Shown piece after piece: positions 31,791 to 42,023 of a stretch of 64,000 nucleotides of DNA. The notes below the pieces were generated by a model. The model was not told the DNA's origin and made no database searches. It was given only the letters and a program-made list of their open reading frames with translations. Origin of the DNA: Shinella pollutisoli (GTDB taxonomy: Bacteria > Pseudomonadota > Alphaproteobacteria > Rhizobiales > Rhizobiaceae); contig NZ_JANFDG010000006.1 in the NCBI RefSeq assembly GCF_024609765.1, forward strand, positions 124,001 to 188,000. Reading direction: 5' to 3'. A program made the translations under genes and the position numbers. Positions within the stretch are counted from its first letter, which is position 1. The number at the start of each line of letters is the position of its first letter.

Positions 31791-32783
31791 ATGGCAGGCA
31801 TCGAACACAGGCAGGTGGACGGCGAGGAGGCGGGCATGCGGCTCGACCGCTGGTTCAAGGTCCACTATCCGGGCCTCGGCTTCGGCCAGCTGCAGAAGCT
31901 GCTGCGCTCCGGCCAGATCCGCGTCGACGGCGGGCGGGTGAAGAGCGACACCCGCGTCCAGCCGGGCCAGTCGATCCGCATCCCGCCGATGGAAGTCGAC
32001 GCCAGGGGGACGAAGGCCGGGCCGATCGGCGGGCGCGACCTGAAACATTCGCCCGACGGCGAGTTGCTCTCGCGCATGCTGCTGCACGAGGACGACAAGG
32101 TGTTCGTGCTCAACAAGCCGGCCGGCATCGCCGTGCAGGGCGGCTCGGGCGTCACCCGGCACATCGACAAGATGCTGGAGGCCTGGACCAGCCCGAAGGG
32201 CGAGAAGCCGCGCCTCGTGCACCGGCTCGACCGCGACACGTCCGGCGTGCTCGTCGTCGCCCGCACGCGCGGCGCCGCGCAGAAGCTTGCCACCGCCTTC
32301 CGCGAGCGCGACACGAAGAAAACCTATTGGGCGGTGGTCAAGGGCGTGCCGCGCAAGCGCGAGGACAAGATCTCGACCTGGCTCGTCAAGGAGCAGACGC
32401 CGGACGGCGACCGCATGCGCATCGCCAAGCACGGCGAGGAGGGGGCCGACCACGCGGTCTCCTACTACCGCATCGTCGAGCAGGCCGGTCAGACCTTCGC
32501 CTGGCTGGAGATGGAGCCCTATACGGGGCGCACCCATCAGCTGCGCGTCCACGCCGCCCATATCGGCCATCCGATCCTCGGCGACCCGAAATATTTCGAG
32601 GCCGACACCAACTGGACCTTTCCGGGCGGCGTGCAGAACCGCCTGCATCTCCATGCCCGCCATATCGACATCCCGCATCCGTCCGGCGGGCGGCTCAGGG
32701 TGACGGCGCCGCTGCCGCCGCACATGGTGCAGACCTGGAACCTGTTCGGCTTCGACCAGAGCGCGGCGGACGGAGACGACTGA
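31791..32783 (+). CDS. RluA-family 23S rRNA pseudouridine synthase (RluC-like)
   Basis: This enzyme of 330 residues isomerises uridines in 23S rRNA. It has an N-terminal S4 domain (about 15-75: RLDRWFKVHYPGLGFGQLQKLLRSG) and the RluA catalytic motif HRLDRDTSGVLVVA with its aspartate. EPYTGRTHQLRVHAAHIGHPILGD completes the signature. RluC is the most likely assignment; RluD or another paralogue is possible. Its stop overlaps the next start by one base (TGATG), so it is translationally coupled to the HAD gene. Confidence 0.9.
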   Translation: MAGIEHRQVDGEEAGMRLDRWFKVHYPGLGFGQLQKLLRSGQIRVDGGRVKSDTRVQPGQSIRIPPMEVDARGTKAGPIGGRDLKHSPDGELLSRMLLHEDDKVFVLNKPAGIAVQGGSGVTRHIDKMLEAWTSPKGEKPRLVHRLDRDTSGVLVVARTRGAAQKLATAFRERDTKKTYWAVVKGVPRKREDKISTWLVKEQTPDGDRMRIAKHGEEGADHAVSYYRIVEQAGQTFAWLEMEPYTGRTHQLRVHAAHIGHPILGDPKYFEADTNWTFPGGVQNRLHLHARHIDIPHPSGGRLRVTAPLPPHMVQTWNLFGFDQSAADGDD

Positions 32784-33448
32784 TGCGGCTCGTCCTTTTC
32801 GATTGCGACGGCACGCTCGTCGACAGCGCCGGGCTGATCCACGAGGTGATGGCGCGCACCTTCGCCGACCACGGCCATCGCCGCCCTGCGCTCGCCGAGA
32901 CCAAGGCGATCATCGGGCTGACGCTCGACATCGCGATTGCCCGCCTGCTCGGCCGGCCGCATGTCGACGACGAGGCGCTGGCGATGACCGCCCATTACAA
33001 GGCGATCTATCTCGGCGTGCGCGCCGAGCCGGGCTTCCAGGAGCCTCTCTTTCCCGGCATCGCCGGCATGATGGCGCGGCTGGAGCGCGAGGAGGCGATG
33101 CTGCTCGGGGCCGTCACAGGCAAATCCCGTCGCGGCCTCGACCTCATCCGCGCGACGCACGGCTTCGAGCGCACCTTCTTCGTCTCGCGCACGGCCGACG
33201 ACTGCCCGTCCAAGCCGCATCCGGCGATGGTGACGGAATGCTGCGGCGAGGCGGGGATCGACACGGCGCGCACCGTCGTCGTCGGCGACGCGGTCTACGA
33301 CATGCAGATGGCGAAGGCGGCAGGGGCGGCGGCAATCGGCGTCGCTTGGGGCTATGCCTCCGTGCCCGAGCTGGTGGAGGCCGGCGCGGACCATATCCTC
33401 AGGACCCCCGCCGACCTTCTCGAATGGCTGGAGATTTCCGATGCGTGA
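32783..33448 (+). CDS. HAD-IA family hydrolase
   Basis: This 221-residue phosphatase-like protein has HAD motif I (FDCDGTLVDS), motif II in AVTGKSRRGL, the motif III lysine in PSKPHP and motif IV in VVGDAVYDMQMAKAAG. It resembles phosphoglycolate phosphatase-type enzymes; the substrate is unknown. It overlaps the preceding pseudouridine synthase gene by one base and the following ATP12 gene by eight bases (ATGCGTGA), so the three form one tight operon. Confidence 0.88.
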   Translation: MRLVLFDCDGTLVDSAGLIHEVMARTFADHGHRRPALAETKAIIGLTLDIAIARLLGRPHVDDEALAMTAHYKAIYLGVRAEPGFQEPLFPGIAGMMARLEREEAMLLGAVTGKSRRGLDLIRATHGFERTFFVSRTADDCPSKPHPAMVTECCGEAGIDTARTVVVGDAVYDMQMAKAAGAAAIGVAWGYASVPELVEAGADHILRTPADLLEWLEISDA

Positions 33449-34226
33449 CATCCTGGGCGATCTTTCCGAGGCGATGAGCGATCCCGATCCGGTGCGCCGC
33501 GCGCAGATCCAGATGAAGCGGCCGCTGCCGAAGCGGTTCTACAAGGCGGCCACGTCCGGCGCGGTGGAGGGCGGCTACGGCATCCTGCTCGACGGCCGGC
33601 CGGTGCGCACGCCGGCCAAGAAGCTGCTCGCCGTGCCGGCGCTTGCCATCGCCGAGCGGCTCGCCGCCGAATGGGACGCGCAGGCCGAGGAGATCGACCC
33701 GGCGAAGATGCCGGTGACGCGCCTCGTCAACACCGCCGTCGACGGCGTTTCGGCCAATCTCGATGCGGTGTTCGAGGAAATCCTGCGCTTCGCCGGCACG
33801 GACCTCCTCTGCTACCGCGCCGATTCGCCGGAGGGTCTCGTCGCGCGCCAGCGCGAGGGCTGGGACCCGCTCATCCGCTGGGCGGCCGACGCCAAGGGCG
33901 CGCGCTTCATCCTCGTGGAGGGCGTGATGCACCGGGAACAGCCGCCGCAGGCGCTCGTCGCCTTCTCCGCCGCGCTCGACGCCTGGCGCGATCCGCTGGC
34001 GCTCGCCTGCCTGCACACCGTCACCACGCTCACCGGCTCGGCGCTGATCGCGCTGGCGCTCGCGGAAGGCGTGGTGAACGCCGAGCGGGCCTGGACGCTC
34101 GCCCATATCGACGAGGACTGGCAGATCGAGCACTGGGGCACCGACGAGGAGGCCTTCCGCCGCCGCGAACTGCGGCGCGAGGAGATGGACGTCGCCGCCG
34201 CCGTGCTTTTCGAAATCCCCCGCTAG
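33441..34226 (+). CDS. ATP12 family F1-ATPase assembly chaperone
   Basis: This 261-residue protein matches the ATP12 family. It has KRFYKAATSGAVEGGYGILLDGRPVRTPAK near the start and the conserved AEWDAQAEEIDPAKMPVTRLVNTA, and ends with IDEDWQIEHWGTD. In mitochondria ATP12 helps assemble the F1 alpha subunit, and alphaproteobacteria keep the homologue. It lies at the end of the pseudouridine synthase-HAD-ATP12 operon with an 8-base overlap. Confidence 0.9.
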   Translation: MRDILGDLSEAMSDPDPVRRAQIQMKRPLPKRFYKAATSGAVEGGYGILLDGRPVRTPAKKLLAVPALAIAERLAAEWDAQAEEIDPAKMPVTRLVNTAVDGVSANLDAVFEEILRFAGTDLLCYRADSPEGLVARQREGWDPLIRWAADAKGARFILVEGVMHREQPPQALVAFSAALDAWRDPLALACLHTVTTLTGSALIALALAEGVVNAERAWTLAHIDEDWQIEHWGTDEEAFRRRELRREEMDVAAAVLFEIPR

Positions 34227-34302
34227 ACGCCGGGATCGCCGCAACCCCCGGGCCCGTGCGAGCGGGGCGGGTTTCCTTCGACATCGCATACCGGACAGTT
34301 TC

Positions 34303-34950
34303 ATGCAGCATCTCTTCCGCATCCTTCTCTCCGCCTGCCTCCTCCTCACCCTGCCGGCCGGCGCCGGCGCCGTGGAGGCCCATCCCGTCAAGGACATCCG
34401 CAAGGTCGTCGTCAGCGGCGACGGCACGGCCTCGCCGACGGTGCTGAAGCGCACCGGCGAATATCTGCGCGCGGCCGCCCGGGCGACGCGGCGCCCGGTG
34501 CAGCTCGAGCGCGCGCAGATGGACGTGCGCGTCTCGCGCGTCGTGTTCGGCGCCGACGGCCACAACGCGGCGGCGGTCGCAATCACCGTCTCCGGCCTGA
34601 AGGGCGGAACCGCCCAGCGGCGCAGCCTCACCGTCAACAGCTTCATGGAAGGCCGCGGCCGCGACGCGGCACTCGCCGAGGCGATCGCCCGGCGCGTGGC
34701 GATCGCCTACAATCTCGCGCCGGTGAAGGCCGTAAAGGCGGTCGGCAAGCGTGCCGGCAAGGGCCGCAAGCACGCGGGCAGGGAACGCCGGACCTCGGCC
34801 CGCAGCTCGATGCACGCCTATTCCGCCGACAAGCGGCCGCTCGTCATCCCGACGGAGGCGGCGCTGACGGTGCGCTCGCGCGCGCTGCCGGCCGGCTCGA
34901 AGCAGAAGGTCGCGCCCTGCGTCGTCACGCGCACGATCAGCTGCGACTGA
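34303..34950 (+). CDS. Secreted hypothetical protein
   Basis: This 215-residue protein has a signal peptide (MQHLFRILLSACLLLTLPAG, cleavage near residue 24). The mature part is basic, with an arginine- and lysine-rich stretch (about 145-170: KAVGKRAGKGRKHAGRERR). Two cysteines close to the C-terminus (APCVVTRTISCD) may form a disulfide. I do not recognise the family. It is read alone, 76 bases after the ATP12 gene. Confidence 0.65.
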   Translation: MQHLFRILLSACLLLTLPAGAGAVEAHPVKDIRKVVVSGDGTASPTVLKRTGEYLRAAARATRRPVQLERAQMDVRVSRVVFGADGHNAAAVAITVSGLKGGTAQRRSLTVNSFMEGRGRDAALAEAIARRVAIAYNLAPVKAVKAVGKRAGKGRKHAGRERRTSARSSMHAYSADKRPLVIPTEAALTVRSRALPAGSKQKVAPCVVTRTISCD

Positions 34951-35001
34951 GTGCTGCGCAACAAGCCTCTGGAAAATCGCCGGGAGAAACACGACAATGC
35001 C

Positions 35002-35024
35002 CTCCTCTGACAACCCGAGAGGAG
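35002..35024 (+). promoter_or_regulatory. SD-masking hairpin upstream of doxX-like gene
   Basis: CTCCTCT (35002-35008) pairs perfectly with AGAGGAG (35018-35024), which is the Shine-Dalgarno sequence of the DoxX-family gene starting at 35032. The loop is nine bases. The pairing would block ribosome binding, as in RNA thermometers or other translational switches. Function is inferred from the fold only. Confidence 0.5.
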
Positions 35025-35031
35025 ATGCGGA

Positions 35032-35424
35032 ATGGACATGTTCGACCGGCTTTCGACCTATCGCCCGCAGGCGCTGGCCGTGCTGAGAATCATGGCGGCG
35101 CTGCTTTTCATCGAGCACGGAACGCAGAAGGCCTTCGATTTCCCGGCGGCCGCCCAGCCGTTCGGCAGCCTGTCGGGGCTGATGCTCGTGGCGGCGGCGC
35201 TGGAGATCCTCGGGGGACTCGCGATCCTCGTCGGCTTCCTCACGCGGCCCGTCGCCTTCGTGCTGTCGGGCTTCATGGCGGTCGCCTATTTCATGGCGCA
35301 TGCGCCGCAGAACTTCTTCCCGGTCAACAACCACGGCGACGCGGCGATCCTGTTCTGCTTCGTCTTCCTCTACCTGACCGCGGCGGGGCCGGGCGCCTGG
35401 GCGCTCGACACCCGCCGGGCGTGA
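35032..35424 (+). CDS. DoxX family membrane protein
   Basis: This 130-residue integral membrane protein has four hydrophobic helices. Conserved DoxX features are visible: LRIMAALLFIEHGTQKAF, LEILGGLAILVGFLTRPVA, and the closing segment GDAAILFCFVFLYLTAAGPGAWALD. DoxX proteins are linked to respiratory or oxidative-stress membrane complexes, but no specific reaction is known for this type. The start has AGAGGAG 7 bases upstream, hidden in a hairpin. It converges with the SMR gene 3 bases away. Confidence 0.85.
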   Translation: MDMFDRLSTYRPQALAVLRIMAALLFIEHGTQKAFDFPAAAQPFGSLSGLMLVAAALEILGGLAILVGFLTRPVAFVLSGFMAVAYFMAHAPQNFFPVNNHGDAAILFCFVFLYLTAAGPGAWALDTRRA

Positions 35425-35427
35425 GGC

Positions 35428-35742
35428 TCAGGCGACGAATTTCAGGCCGAGGATGCCGAGGACGATGAGGGCGATGCAGCCGAGGCGCATCGCCGTCACC
35501 GGCTCGGCGAAGAGGACGATGCCGAGGATCGCCGTGCCGACCGTGCCGATGCCGGTCCACACGGCATAGGCCGTGCCCATCGGCAGCGTCTTCACGGCAA
35601 GCCCGAGCAGAACCATGCTCGCGACGAGCGAGACGGCGGTGAGCGCGGTCGGCAGCGGCCGCGTGAAGCCGTCGGTATATTTGAGGCCTATGGCCCAGCC
35701 GATCTCGAGAAGGCCGGCGAGCGTGAGAAGTATCCAGGACAT
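35428..35742 (-). CDS. SMR family transporter, SugE/Gdx guanidinium exporter type
   Basis: This 104-residue small multidrug resistance protein has four helices. The active-site glutamate is in LAGLLEIGWAIGLKYTDG. The WTGIGTVGTAILG segment and the ending LGILGLKFVA are typical of the SugE/Gdx branch, which exports guanidinium. A candidate guanidine-II riboswitch sits in its leader and supports that assignment. The gene is the distal end of a minus-strand region and converges with doxX. Confidence 0.88.
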   Translation of the reverse strand: MSWILLTLAGLLEIGWAIGLKYTDGFTRPLPTALTAVSLVASMVLLGLAVKTLPMGTAYAVWTGIGTVGTAILGIVLFAEPVTAMRLGCIALIVLGILGLKFVA

Positions 35743-35766
35743 GAAACCTGACTCCGTTTCAAGGGA

Positions 35767-35807
35767 GCGAGGCCGTCCCCGCGTTCGTGACCGGATTCGT
35801 CCTCCGG
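35767..35807 (-). ncRNA. Candidate guanidine-II (mini-ykkC) riboswitch
   Basis: Two adjacent hairpins lie on the minus strand, 25 bases upstream of the SMR gene. Hairpin 2 is GCGGGG-ACGG-CCTCGC (35782-35767), with a perfect ACGR loop. Hairpin 1 is CCGGA-GGACGAA-TCCGG (35807-35791), whose loop holds ACGA but which has a shorter stem. The 8-base linker, the ACGR loops and the guanidinium-exporter gene match the guanidine-II class. Hairpin 1 is imperfect, so the call is tentative. Confidence 0.55.
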
Positions 35808-35904
35808 CGGCAGCCGTCTGCCGGTTGCACTATCGCCGAACGGAGCGGCATCGGCAAGATCGGGGGACGCAGGCGAGCCATGCGCCCCCGCCATGGCATC
35901 CTGC

Positions 35905-36741
35905 TCAGGCGAGAAGCCGCTCGGCATGCCACTTGAGATGGTCGTCCATGAAGGTCGAGATGAAATAGTAGGAATGGTCGTAGCGCTCGTGCATGCGCAG
36001 CGTCAGCCCGATGCCCCTGCCCTCGACCGCCTTCTCGAACAGCCACGGGCGCAGGCCGTTCTCGAGGAAGCCGTCGGCCTTGCCCTGGTCGATCAGGAAT
36101 TCCGGGAAGCGCGCGCCGTCGGCGACCAGCGCGCAGGCGTCGTACTCCCGCCAAGCCTTGCGGTCGGGGCCGAGATATTTCTCGAAGGCGGGGGCCGACC
36201 AATCGGCCGTCGACGGCTCGACGATCGGGGCGAAGGCCGAGCAGCTCCTGAAGCGGTCGGGGTTCTTGAGCGCGATCGTCATGGCGCCGTGCCCGCCCAT
36301 GGAATGGCCGAAGATGCCCTGGCGCTCCATGTCCATGCGAAAATGCTGGCTGACGAAATCCGGCAGTTCCCCGGTGACGTAGCTGTACATGCGGTAGTTC
36401 TCGGCCCAGGGCTTCTCGGTGGCGTCGAGATAGAAGCCGGCACCCTTGCCCATCTGCCAGTTGGTGAGCTCGTCCGGCACGTCGTTGCCGCGCGGGCTCG
36501 TGTCCGGGCAGACGACGACGAGGCCGAGCTCGGCGGCCATGCGGCGGTATTCGCCCTTCTCCATGACGTTGGCATGGGTGCAGGTGAGGCCGGAGAGATA
36601 CCACAGCACCGGCCGCGGCTCGGCGATCGCCTGCGGCGGCACGAAGACGGCGAAGGTCATCTCGCAGTTGCAGGCCTCGGATTGATGGGCGAACACGCCC
36701 TGCATGCCGCCGAAGGCCTGGTTCTGGGAAAGCACTTTCAT
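35905..36741 (-). CDS. fghA: S-formylglutathione hydrolase
   Basis: This 278-residue esterase hydrolyses S-formylglutathione to formate and glutathione, the second step of glutathione-dependent formaldehyde oxidation. It shows LSGLTCTHANVMEKGEYRR, the nucleophile elbow GHSMGGHGA, the CPDTSPRG segment and the catalytic His in YDHSYYF. It is the last gene of a minus-strand cluster that begins with adhC, the enzyme that makes its substrate; three other genes lie between them. Confidence 0.95.
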   Translation of the reverse strand: MKVLSQNQAFGGMQGVFAHQSEACNCEMTFAVFVPPQAIAEPRPVLWYLSGLTCTHANVMEKGEYRRMAAELGLVVVCPDTSPRGNDVPDELTNWQMGKGAGFYLDATEKPWAENYRMYSYVTGELPDFVSQHFRMDMERQGIFGHSMGGHGAMTIALKNPDRFRSCSAFAPIVEPSTADWSAPAFEKYLGPDRKAWREYDACALVADGARFPEFLIDQGKADGFLENGLRPWLFEKAVEGRGIGLTLRMHERYDHSYYFISTFMDDHLKWHAERLLA

Positions 36742-36764
36742 GGGAAGCTCCGTATCTGTGGAAA

Positions 36765-37394
36765 TCAGGAAGCGAGCGAGACGGCCGCGTTGACGGCGGC
36801 GGCGACCAGCACGGTGTTGAAGAAGAAGGAGACGACGGCGTGCAGCAGGTTGACCCTGCGCATCGCCGTCGTGGTGATGGCGACGTCGGAGGTCTGCGCG
36901 GTCATGCCGATGACGAAGGCGAAATAGACGAAGTCCCAGGCGGAGGGGCGGTCGGTGCGCGGGAAGTCCAGTCCCTCGCGGGTGCCGCTCCCGGCGCGCG
37001 AGGGGCGCCAGTAGAGATGGGCGTAGTGCATCGCCGCCATCAGGTGGATCGTCAGCCAGCCGAGCGCCACGGAGGCGAAGGCGAGCAGGAGCTCGGCGAG
37101 CGACGCCGCGCGCGCGGCGTTGAGCACGGAGAAGAGCGAGGCGACCGAGACCGCGACGGCGGCGAGCGTGACGGCGAGGATGATCCACACCGGCTCGTCG
37201 GCGTCGACGGCATGCCGCTCCAGCCGCTCGGCGGTGAGCGAGGAGAGGCGGCGGAAGGTGAGCACGAGATAGGCGAGGAAGAAGGCGACGGCCGGGATCT
37301 CGACCGCAAGGTTCGGGGCGAGGCCAAGGACGAGCGCGAGCGCGACGCCGGCCGCGCCGATCCCCGCATAGAACGGCATGTGCCGGCCGGTCAT
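36765..37394 (-). CDS. DUF1345 membrane protein
   Basis: This 209-residue protein has about five transmembrane segments and matches DUF1345: the central WLTIHLMAAMHYAHLYWR stretch, followed by WDFVYFAFVIGMTAQTSDVAI, is characteristic. Function is unknown. The start overlaps the YaiI stop by four bases (ATGA), so it is coupled to that gene and belongs to the adhC-fghA cluster. Confidence 0.85.
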   Translation of the reverse strand: MTGRHMPFYAGIGAAGVALALVLGLAPNLAVEIPAVAFFLAYLVLTFRRLSSLTAERLERHAVDADEPVWIILAVTLAAVAVSVASLFSVLNAARAASLAELLLAFASVALGWLTIHLMAAMHYAHLYWRPSRAGSGTREGLDFPRTDRPSAWDFVYFAFVIGMTAQTSDVAITTTAMRRVNLLHAVVSFFFNTVLVAAAVNAAVSLAS

Positions 37395-37870
37395 CGGCCC
37401 TGCCTCTCGTTCTTCGCGCGCCGGCAGAGCCGGTCCAGCGTCTCCAGGAAGGCCGAGCGGTCGCGGGGCGTGAAGGCGGCGTTGTAGCCCTTGCTCTCGC
37501 CCGTCTCGCGCAGGTGGGCGCCGAGGTCGCGCAGGGCGGTCGCCATGCCGATGTTGCTCCGGTCGAACAGGCGGCCGGACGGGCCGGTGACATGGGCGCC
37601 GGCGGCCACGCAGCGCCCGGCGAGCGGCACGTCGGCGGTGACGACGATGTCGCCCGGCCCGGCATGCCCGGCGATCCAGTCGTCGGCCGCGTCGAAGGCA
37701 CCGGAGACGACGACGTTGCGGACCATCGGGTCGCGCGACGGGCGCAGGCCCGAATTGGCGACGAAGACGACGGGCAGGCCGTGGCGCTCGCCGACCCGGA
37801 GGATCTCCGCCTTCACGGGGCAGGCGTCGGCATCGACGTAGATGGTCGGTGTCGCTTCGGCCGTCGTCAC
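37391..37870 (-). CDS. YaiI/YqxD (DUF188) family protein
   Basis: This 159-residue protein matches the DUF188 family, a PIN-like fold of unknown activity. Signatures are YVDADACPVKAEI near the start, VVTADVPLAGRCVAAGA, and TPRDRSAFLETLDRL at the end. The acidic DADAC and TAD positions are kept, as expected for a PIN-like metal site. The GTG start overlaps the upstream gene's TGA by four bases (GTGA), and its own stop overlaps the DUF1345 start. Confidence 0.88.
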   Translation of the reverse strand: MTTAEATPTIYVDADACPVKAEILRVGERHGLPVVFVANSGLRPSRDPMVRNVVVSGAFDAADDWIAGHAGPGDIVVTADVPLAGRCVAAGAHVTGPSGRLFDRSNIGMATALRDLGAHLRETGESKGYNAAFTPRDRSAFLETLDRLCRRAKNERQGR

Positions 37871-38328
37871 GGGCGGACCGCGCCCATGTCCTGCGGCGCG
37901 GCGTCGTTCGCGGGGATCGCCCCGCGGGTCGCCGTGCCGCTTGCCCGCGGGCGCCAGACCTCGCTCCCGAGCGCCTTTCCGCCCCCGTTCGCCCAGGCAC
38001 CGGACCAGGAGCCGTCGGGCTGCCGCGTGTAGAGCGCGATGCCGTGGCCGCTCGGCGTGGCGTAGCTGACGGCGAAGGTGTCGCCGGCGCCGGCCGCAAG
38101 CACGCCGACGCCCTGCGTCTCGTCGCTGCCGAAGCGCCAGGTGACGGCATAGGTCTCGCCGGTCCTCTCGACGAGGATCGTGCCGGTGTAGGGGCTGCGG
38201 TCGCCGGGATTCGTGCCGGTCATGTCGTAGGCGCCCTCGGGCCCGGCCGAGGCCGGAACGGCGCCGGCGAGCAGGGCGGCAAGGGTGACGACGGTGCGCA
38301 TGGCCTGCGGACGGACGGCGGTTCTCAT
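37867..38328 (-). CDS. Secreted hypothetical protein in the adhC-fghA cluster
   Basis: This 153-residue protein has an excellent ribosome-binding site (GAGGAGGAAG) before the ATG at 38328. A signal peptide follows (cleavage after VPASA, about residue 28). The mature domain looks like a small beta-sandwich or barrel (GAYDMTGTNPGDRSPYTGTI, then YAVTWRFG and GVGVLAAG), with a polar C-terminal tail. I do not recognise a named function. Overlap with yaiI ties it to the formaldehyde cluster, but this gives no direct role. Confidence 0.7.
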   Translation of the reverse strand: MRTAVRPQAMRTVVTLAALLAGAVPASAGPEGAYDMTGTNPGDRSPYTGTILVERTGETYAVTWRFGSDETQGVGVLAAGAGDTFAVSYATPSGHGIALYTRQPDGSWSGAWANGGGKALGSEVWRPRASGTATRGAIPANDAAPQDMGAVRP

Positions 38329-38390
38329 CGCTTCCTCCTCGATCGCCGCCCGGAAGGCCCGCGGCCCTCCGGACGGATCCGCGCCGGATA

Positions 38391-39518
<1,128 letters not shown>

Positions 39519-39600
39519 CGTCTTTCTCCCTCTTCCGGATTCGCGTTCCGGCCGACCATCGCAGAGCCGGCCCGCCGTCTCAAGTGCATGGATGCCGAAA

Positions 39601-40005
39601 TCAGCCGCGGCTTCTTCCGGCGAGGCGGGCGATCTCGGCTTCCAGCGCGGCGATCGCCTCGCCCGTCTCCTCGTGCAGGCGGCGTACCGCGTCGAGATGG
39701 CGGTGGACGAGGCGCATCTCGTCGCCGTCGGGCAGAAGGGACGGCGCCCCGCCGATGCCGGCGACCAGCCAGGAGGGGGCGACCGACAGCACGCCCGCAA
39801 GCCGGGCAAGCGCGTCAGCGCGCGGCTCGGCGCGGTCGCATTCCCATTCGCCGACCGTCTCCTCCGGCAGGCCGAGCCGGGCGGCGAGGTCCGCCAGCGT
39901 CAGGCCGAGGGCGTCGCGCGCCCGCCAGATCCGCCCGCCGAGCGTGTCGGAATCGGTGCGCATCACGGGGAAGGGGATCGTGTTGCTTTCTCCGGAAAAG
40001 GTCAT
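39601..40005 (-). CDS. XRE-family helix-turn-helix regulator
   Basis: This 134-residue protein has a Cro/CI-type helix-turn-helix ([40 protein letters not shown]) in its N-terminal half and a C-terminal helical, probably dimerising, tail. The ATG at 40005 has GGAGAG nine bases upstream. It sits between adhC and the DMT transporter gene and is divergent from the latter, so it might control that gene; this is only positional. Confidence 0.85.
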   Translation of the reverse strand: MTFSGESNTIPFPVMRTDSDTLGGRIWRARDALGLTLADLAARLGLPEETVGEWECDRAEPRADALARLAGVLSVAPSWLVAGIGGAPSLLPDGDEMRLVHRHLDAVRRLHEETGEAIAALEAEIARLAGRSRG

Positions 40006-40163
40006 CGTGGTCTCTCCGTTGTTCTGCGCCCCGAGGATACAGGCGGCGGCCCGCACGCCGCTACCCCGAACGCGCCGTGCCGTGCCGCTCGGGGATCGCT
40101 GCATTTTGCGGATTGCCAGACGCGGCAAAAGCGATATGCAGGGGGCTCACGAAGGAACAGGGC

Positions 40164-41117
40164 ATGACGAGCGGCGCATCGACGGAGCATGGGTCTGCGG
40201 GATCGGAGACCATGAAGGGCGTGGCGCTGATGATGGGCGCGATGACCGTGCTGCCCTGCATGGACGCGATCGCCAAGTACATGGCGACCGTCGAGGGCAT
40301 GTCGCCGGGGCAGGTGACGTTCTACCGCTTCTTCTTCCAGATCCTCTTCACGCTGCCGCTGCTGTTCACCGTCGCGGGCGCGGCGTCGCTCAAGCCGAAG
40401 CGGCCGTGGATGAACCTCCTGCGCGGCGCGCTGCACGGGGCGGCGAGCCTGCTCTTCTTCACGGCGGTCAAGTACATGCCGCTCGCCGACGTCTTCGCCA
40501 TCTATTTCGTCGAGCCCTTCATCCTGACGGCGATGTCGGCGGCCTTCCTCGGCGAGAAGGTCGGCTGGCGGCGCTGGCTCGCCATCGTCGTCGGCTTCGG
40601 CGGCGCGCTGATCGTCATCCAGCCGAGCTTCGCGCTGTTCGGCTGGACGGCGCTGCTGCCGGTCGGCTGCGCCTTCCTGTTCTCGCTCTATCTCTTCATG
40701 AACCGGGCGATCGGCGAGGCCGATTCGCCGCTGACCATGCAGACGGTCGCGGGCTTCGGCGGCGTGCTCTTCGTCGGCGGCGCGCTCAGCGCCGGCAACG
40801 CGGCGGGAGCCGTCGACTTCGTGCCCTCGCTGCCGACGTCGTGGCTGGGCCTCGCGCTGCTTCTCGTCCTCGGCTCGCTGTCGGGCTACGGCCACATCCT
40901 CGTGGTGCGCGCCTTCCGGCTGGCGCCGCTCTCGCTGCTGGCACCGTTCCAGTATTTCGAGATCATCTCCGGCGTCGTGCTCGGCTATGCCATCTTCGGC
41001 GATTTCCCGAGCCCCTCGAAGTGGCTCGGCATCGCCGTCATCGTCGCCTCCGGCCTCTTCATCATCTGGCGCGAGCAGAAGGTGCGGCGCGCCGCGCGGC
41101 CCGTCGCCTACGAGTGA
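40164..41117 (+). CDS. DMT family (EamA) transporter
   Basis: This 317-residue inner-membrane protein has ten predicted helices in two EamA repeats. The first repeat has [20 protein letters not shown] and [21 protein letters not shown]; the second has GGALSAG and [22 protein letters not shown]. Substrates of EamA proteins are mostly metabolites and cannot be read here. The start has AAGGAAC upstream. Its 3' end overlaps the convergent lipB by ten bases. Confidence 0.9.
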   Translation: MTSGASTEHGSAGSETMKGVALMMGAMTVLPCMDAIAKYMATVEGMSPGQVTFYRFFFQILFTLPLLFTVAGAASLKPKRPWMNLLRGALHGAASLLFFTAVKYMPLADVFAIYFVEPFILTAMSAAFLGEKVGWRRWLAIVVGFGGALIVIQPSFALFGWTALLPVGCAFLFSLYLFMNRAIGEADSPLTMQTVAGFGGVLFVGGALSAGNAAGAVDFVPSLPTSWLGLALLLVLGSLSGYGHILVVRAFRLAPLSLLAPFQYFEIISGVVLGYAIFGDFPSPSKWLGIAVIVASGLFIIWREQKVRRAARPVAYE

Positions 41118-41827
41118 TCCGTCACCGTCGGGCCGAACACGCGCTCGAAGGATTCGCGGATGCGCATGTCGACGTCGCTCATCATCACCGGCAGGCCGAG
41201 GTCGACCAGGCTGGTGACGCCGTAGCCGCGGATGCCGCAGGGCACGATGCCGGAAAAATGCTCGAGGTCGGGATCGACGTTGAGCGAGAAGCCGTGGAAG
41301 CTCACCCAGCGGCGCAGCCGGATGCCGATCGCGGCGATCTTGTCCTCCGCGGGCGAACCGTCGGGAAGCGGCGGGCGCTCTGGCCGGCGCACCCAGACGC
41401 CGACGCGATCCTCCCGCCGCTCGCCGCGCACGTTCATGGCCGCGAGCGCGCCGATCACCACCGATTCGAGCCCCGCCACGAAGGCGCGGATGTCCGGGCG
41501 GCGGCGCTTCAGGTCGAGCATGACGTAGACGACGCGCTGGCCGGGGCCGTGATAGGTGTATTCGCCGCCGCGCCCCGTGGCGAAGACCGGGAAGCGGTCG
41601 GGCGCGACGAGGTCGGCCGCATCCGCGCTGGTGCCGGCGGTGTAGAGAGGCGGGTGCTCCACGAGCCAGACGAGCTCGTCGGCCTCGCCCCGGGCGATCG
41701 CCTCCGCCTCGGCCTCCATGGTCTCGACGGCGCGATCGTAGGGCACGAGATCGCGCGCCACGCGCCAGCGCACGGGGGCGGCGCCGGCCGGCGCGAGGAG
41801 GGATAGGGAAATGTCTTGGCGTTGCAT
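41108..41827 (-). CDS. lipB: Octanoyltransferase LipB
   Basis: This 239-residue enzyme moves octanoyl groups from acyl carrier protein to lipoyl domains, the first step of endogenous lipoate synthesis. It has the substrate loop [22 protein letters not shown], the lysine in [23 protein letters not shown] and the catalytic cysteine in [18 protein letters not shown]. Targets in this window include GcvH. It overlaps the convergent transporter gene by ten bases. Confidence 0.95.
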   Translation of the reverse strand: MQRQDISLSLLAPAGAAPVRWRVARDLVPYDRAVETMEAEAEAIARGEADELVWLVEHPPLYTAGTSADAADLVAPDRFPVFATGRGGEYTYHGPGQRVVYVMLDLKRRRPDIRAFVAGLESVVIGALAAMNVRGERREDRVGVWVRRPERPPLPDGSPAEDKIAAIGIRLRRWVSFHGFSLNVDPDLEHFSGIVPCGIRGYGVTSLVDLGLPVMMSDVDMRIRESFERVFGPTVTDHS

Positions 41828-42023
41828 CCGAGTGTCCTTCTTCCGGTCCGTTCTGCCAGATATGGGCGCGAAGATGCAAGGATTTCAGGGCTTTCGCGGG
41901 CGGTGCCCGGGGCCTGTTGAAATTGTTCGGCTTTTCGTCACTTTTCTTGTCGGACGGCCTTGTGCACCCCAGAGGCTTTTGCTACATGCAGCCGCGCCGG
42001 AGCAATTCGGCATCTACCACGAT

